A DNA stretch of 64,000 bases from contig NZ_JAAHHT010000019.1 of the NCBI RefSeq assembly GCF_010672085.1, positions 53,840 through 117,839 on the forward strand, written 5' to 3'. Below the pieces are notes generated by a model, which was not told where the DNA came from, searched no databases, and saw only the letters and a list, made by a program, of their open reading frames with translations. The translations under genes and the position numbers were made by a program. The DNA is from Okeania sp. SIO3I5. Its GTDB lineage: Bacteria > Cyanobacteriota > Cyanobacteriia > Cyanobacteriales > Microcoleaceae. Positions 63,027 through 64,000 of the stretch are shown here, in pieces; the stretch's first letter is position 1, and each line of letters starts with the position of its first letter.

Positions 63027-64000
63027 ATGCAACAAACCATTTATCTAGACAATAATGCTACCACTAAAGTAGATGAGGCAGTGCTAGCGGAAATGCTGCC
63101 TTACCTGAGTGAATTTTATGGTAATCCCTCTAGTATGCACAGTTTTGGCGGACAAGTTGGTAAGGCAGTGAGAAATGCGCGATCGCAAGTAGCAGCTTTA
63201 CTCAACGCCGAAGATACAGAAATTGTCTTTACCAGTTGTGGTACTGAGGGTGATAATGCTGCCATTCGTGCTGCTCTTACCGCTCAACCTAATAAACGGC
63301 ATATTATTACTACTCAAGTAGAACACCCGGCAGTTTTGAATGTGTGTAAACATTTGGAGAAGCAGGGATATACAGTTACTTATCTGTCAGTAGATAGCCA
63401 GGGAATGATAGATTTAACTGAACTGGAAGCTGCTATTACAGGTAATACTGCTCTAGTTTCAGTTATGTACGCCAATAATGAAACAGGTGTAATTTTCCCC
63501 ATAGAGCAAATTGGGCAAATAGCTAAGGAATATGGTGCGCTGTTCCATGTTGATGCGGTGCAAGCAGTAGGAAAAGTGCCCTTGGATATGAAGAATAGCA
63601 CTATAGATATGCTGGCTTTGTCTGGTCATAAGTTGCACGCTCCTAAAGGTATTGCTGCTTTGTATGTGCGCCGTGGTACTCGGTTCCGTCCGTTATTGCT
63701 TGGGGGACATCAGGAACGGGGACGCCGTGCCGGGACCGAAAATGTCCCTGGTCTGATTGCTCTGGGTAAAGCTTGTGAATTGGCACAAGAGCATTTAGCG
63801 CATATCAACAAGGAACGGGAACTGCGCGATTATTTAGAAAACAGTATTCTAGCTGCTATTCCTGATTGTGCTGTTAATGGTCATCCTATTCAGAGGTTGC
63901 CTAATACTACTAATATTGGCTTCAAATATATTGAGGGAGAAGCGATATTACTCCATTTGAACCATTATGGTATTTGTGCTTCTTCTGGTTCTGCTTGTAC
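63027..64000 (+). CDS. nifS: NifS cysteine desulfurase (3' end cut by window)
   Basis: 324 complete codons are visible, starting MQQTIYLDNNATTKVDEAVL. NifS takes sulphur from cysteine for nitrogenase Fe-S clusters. The family marks are present: YGNPSSMH, TSCGTEGDNAAI, VEHPAVLNVC (His), YANNETGVIFPI, HVDAVQAVGK, the PLP Lys in LSGHKLHAPKG, GGHQERGRRAGTENV and the catalytic-Cys loop CASSGSACT at the very end. About 70-75 residues are missing beyond 64000. The gene starts 619 bp after nifB, without fdxN in between. Confidence 0.96.
   Translation, partial: MQQTIYLDNNATTKVDEAVLAEMLPYLSEFYGNPSSMHSFGGQVGKAVRNARSQVAALLNAEDTEIVFTSCGTEGDNAAIRAALTAQPNKRHIITTQVEHPAVLNVCKHLEKQGYTVTYLSVDSQGMIDLTELEAAITGNTALVSVMYANNETGVIFPIEQIGQIAKEYGALFHVDAVQAVGKVPLDMKNSTIDMLALSGHKLHAPKGIAALYVRRGTRFRPLLLGGHQERGRRAGTENVPGLIALGKACELAQEHLAHINKERELRDYLENSILAAIPDCAVNGHPIQRLPNTTNIGFKYIEGEAILLHLNHYGICASSGSAC

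Overview
The window looks like a chromosomal segment of a filamentous, diazotrophic cyanobacterium of the Oscillatoriales type. The support is AT-rich DNA with scattered HIP1-like GCGATCGC octamers, cyanobacterial families (DUF2949, Asr1405-like protein), a nif cluster with divergent cysE/nifP and nifB, and intergenic DNA packed with small palindromic and MITE-like repeats (the AAACCCGGTTTC, GGACTTACGCA and ATATCAAATCCGG families). I do not assign a genus.

Layout. 0-20 kb: a mixed region with ilvN, two RTX calcium-binding exoproteins (one with a CAP domain), a seven-PAS class III adenylate cyclase, a pentapeptide-repeat/RidA fusion, a secreted pentapeptide-repeat protein, a PLP-dependent serine/threonine dehydratase-like enzyme, an AlbA_2-type regulator broken by an IS200/IS605-like relic plus a frameshift, and a trypsin-like RTX protease. 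20-56 kb: one long minus-strand locus for an extracellular contractile injection system (eCIS, Afp/PVC-like). In transcription order it encodes an AAA+ ATPase, a DUF4255 tail terminator, an unknown 306-aa protein, four sheath paralogues, two tube proteins, a DUF5908 mini-protein, a LysM tube-initiator/hub protein, a VgrG-like spike, a gp25 baseplate protein, two cargo-like proteins with a common N-terminus (one with DUF4157), a PAAR-like tip, a baseplate-J protein, a repeat-built fibre, a small coiled-coil protein truncated by a MITE, a second baseplate-wedge protein and a tape-measure protein. No capsid, portal or terminase gene is present, so this is not a prophage. 57-64 kb: nif genes, with nifZ, nifT, a DUF2949 gene, an Asr1405-like gene and cysE/nifP on the minus strand and nifB and nifS (cut by the window end) on the plus strand. 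A 1.2-kb divergent control region separates the two arms.

How it fits together. The eCIS genes would build a complete contractile particle. Three kinds of internal repeat expansion stand out: the sheaths carry 0, 2, 4 or 5 copies of a ~100-aa inserted module, the tape measure carries seven and a half 72-aa coiled-coil repeats, and the fibre carries 29-aa (87-bp) repeats. The most notable other observations are the shared N-terminal ~105 aa of two adjacent cargo candidates, the MITE insertion whose precise removal restores a 107-codon eCIS ORF, a paired inverted operator array between nifP and nifB, and nested MITEs whose empty sites can be read inside this same window.
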